From Acinetobacter portensis (GTDB lineage Bacteria > Pseudomonadota > Gammaproteobacteria > Pseudomonadales > Moraxellaceae): DNA of 64,000 nt. Shown piece by piece: positions 63,430 through 64,000 of this stretch. The stretch is taken from the NCBI RefSeq assembly GCF_023158935.1, contig NZ_CP096120.1:1674001-1738000 (forward strand), written 5' to 3'. Positions within the stretch are counted from its first letter, which is position 1. Each line of letters starts with the position of its first letter. The notes beneath the pieces were generated by a model. It worked only from the letters and a program-made list of their open reading frames with translations. It was not told the origin of the DNA and made no database searches. The position numbers and the translations under genes are program-made.

Positions 63430-64000
63430 ATGTTCATACTGCTAATGATTAAAAATTTAAGATTTGTTTCACTTTTTCTAATGGGGTCTACTACTGCTAT
63501 TTCTTTAATGGCATTGTCTACGCATGCCGGTCAAGTCTATATGTATAAAGATAGCCAAGGTAGCACTCTTCTTACCAATAAAAAAAGTTCAGATAGATCT
63601 TTGCAGCGTGTCAAAATTACCTATTACCCAGATAGTAATATTCATCGTTATTCCAATTGGGGTGCTACCGAAGCATCTGTAAGACCAAGTTTTAATAAGA
63701 ATAAAGATGCTTTTGACCATATCATTAAACAAGCTTCATCTACACACGGTGTATCTGAAGGTTTAATTAAAGCAGTAATGCACACAGAATCTGGCTTTAA
63801 TGTAAATGCTCGCTCCCCTGTTGGCGCACAAGGTCTTATGCAGCTTATGCCTGCAACAGCGCGACGCTTTAATGTTTCAAATGCCTATGATCCTCAGCAA
63901 AATATTATGGCTGGTGCAAAATATTTAGCTTGGTTGTTAAAAAGATTTAATGGTGATCAATCTTTAGCACTTGCAGGCTACAACGCAGGTGAAGGTAACG
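63430..64000 (+). CDS. Lytic transglycosylase with DUF4124-like N-terminus, 3' end outside the window
   Basis: The frame is open from ATG 63430 (or ATG 63445) to the window end, 190 codons so far. A signal sequence (FVSLFLMGSTTAISLMALSTHA) precedes a short DUF4124-like segment (VYMYKDSQGSTLLTNK). The SLT domain begins near residue 100: IKQASSTHGVSEGLIKAVMHTESGFN with the catalytic glutamate, then SPVGAQGLMQLMPATA and YNAGEGN. It would cut peptidoglycan in the periplasm. It is a second, different enzyme of this class in the window, and lies next to a DnaA-box cluster. Confidence 0.88.
   Translation, partial: MFILLMIKNLRFVSLFLMGSTTAISLMALSTHAGQVYMYKDSQGSTLLTNKKSSDRSLQRVKITYYPDSNIHRYSNWGATEASVRPSFNKNKDAFDHIIKQASSTHGVSEGLIKAVMHTESGFNVNARSPVGAQGLMQLMPATARRFNVSNAYDPQQNIMAGAKYLAWLLKRFNGDQSLALAGYNAGEGN

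Noticed and set aside
1-64000. CRISPR arrays, prophage, defence or secretion islands
   Set aside because: No regularly spaced repeats, integrase/structural phage genes, restriction, toxin-antitoxin or secretion clusters were found. xerC is the housekeeping recombinase in its normal context.

Overview
The window is AT-rich chromosomal DNA of a gammaproteobacterium, most likely an Acinetobacter. The gene repertoire and order fit that genus: glnA, trpGDC, lptM-lysA-dapF-xerC, an ECF sigma factor followed by two small accessory proteins, a single LolC/E-type permease, and GyrA with an extra insert in its C-terminal domain. I cannot fix the species from sequence alone. Almost all of the window is core metabolism and housekeeping. 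I see no CRISPR array, prophage, integron, or defence, secretion or biosynthetic island.

Layout, left to right. 1-8,900: the 3' part of fbp, a TrmH-type RNA methyltransferase, the ECF sigma operon, the hda operon facing purMN, an alpha/beta hydrolase and an S49 peptidase. 9,000-16,300: a lipid A-type acyltransferase, a broken comEC, the LolD/LolC-E lipoprotein exporter, a PilZ-like protein, a drug/metabolite transporter and a YaiI-type protein. 16,500-25,500: an unknown protein, an AT-rich gap carrying three perfect DnaA boxes, serC, and an aspartate-use cluster (aspA, a divergent LysR regulator, two dicarboxylate/amino-acid symporters). 25,700-27,000: an IS4-family element sitting inside a former transcription terminator. 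27,000-35,700: a lipoprotein, gyrA, a membrane protein, etfBA, and a LysE exporter with a divergent Lrp-type regulator. 35,900-42,500: xerC, dapF, lysA, lptM, and divergent cycA and alanine/glycine symporter genes. 42,600-49,400: radA, a Tim44-like protein, an inactivated Asp/Glu racemase, a DegS-like protease, a Nif3-like protein and sodB. 49,600-50,400: three tRNA-Asn genes around a small gene broken by an amber codon. 50,400-56,200: a DUF2726-type protein, ubiCA, glnA with a sigma-54 promoter, and an IS5-family element. 56,200-64,000: trpGDC, greB, an MltF-like lytic transglycosylase, an SCP2 protein, ttcA, a second DnaA-box cluster, and the start of another lytic transglycosylase.

How it fits together. 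Nitrogen and amino-acid handling is the strongest theme. glnA has a consensus sigma-54 promoter with an upstream NtrC-type palindrome, and the alanine/glycine symporter has its own consensus sigma-54 promoter. The aspA/LysR intergenic region and the promoter region of the neighbouring symporter share an identical 15-bp palindrome, so the three genes look like one LysR regulon. Cell-envelope work is also well represented: lipid A acylation, Lol export, LptM, two lytic transglycosylases, DAP/lysine synthesis and a DegS-like sensor protease.

Three genes carry clear lesions: comEC, the racemase, and the small gene between the tRNA-Asn genes. Two unrelated insertion sequences are present, both apparently complete. 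The most useful leads are the shared LysR operator, the DnaA-box clusters, the two sigma-54 promoters, the IS insertion in a terminator loop and the comEC lesion. I did not find a convincing new multi-gene system.
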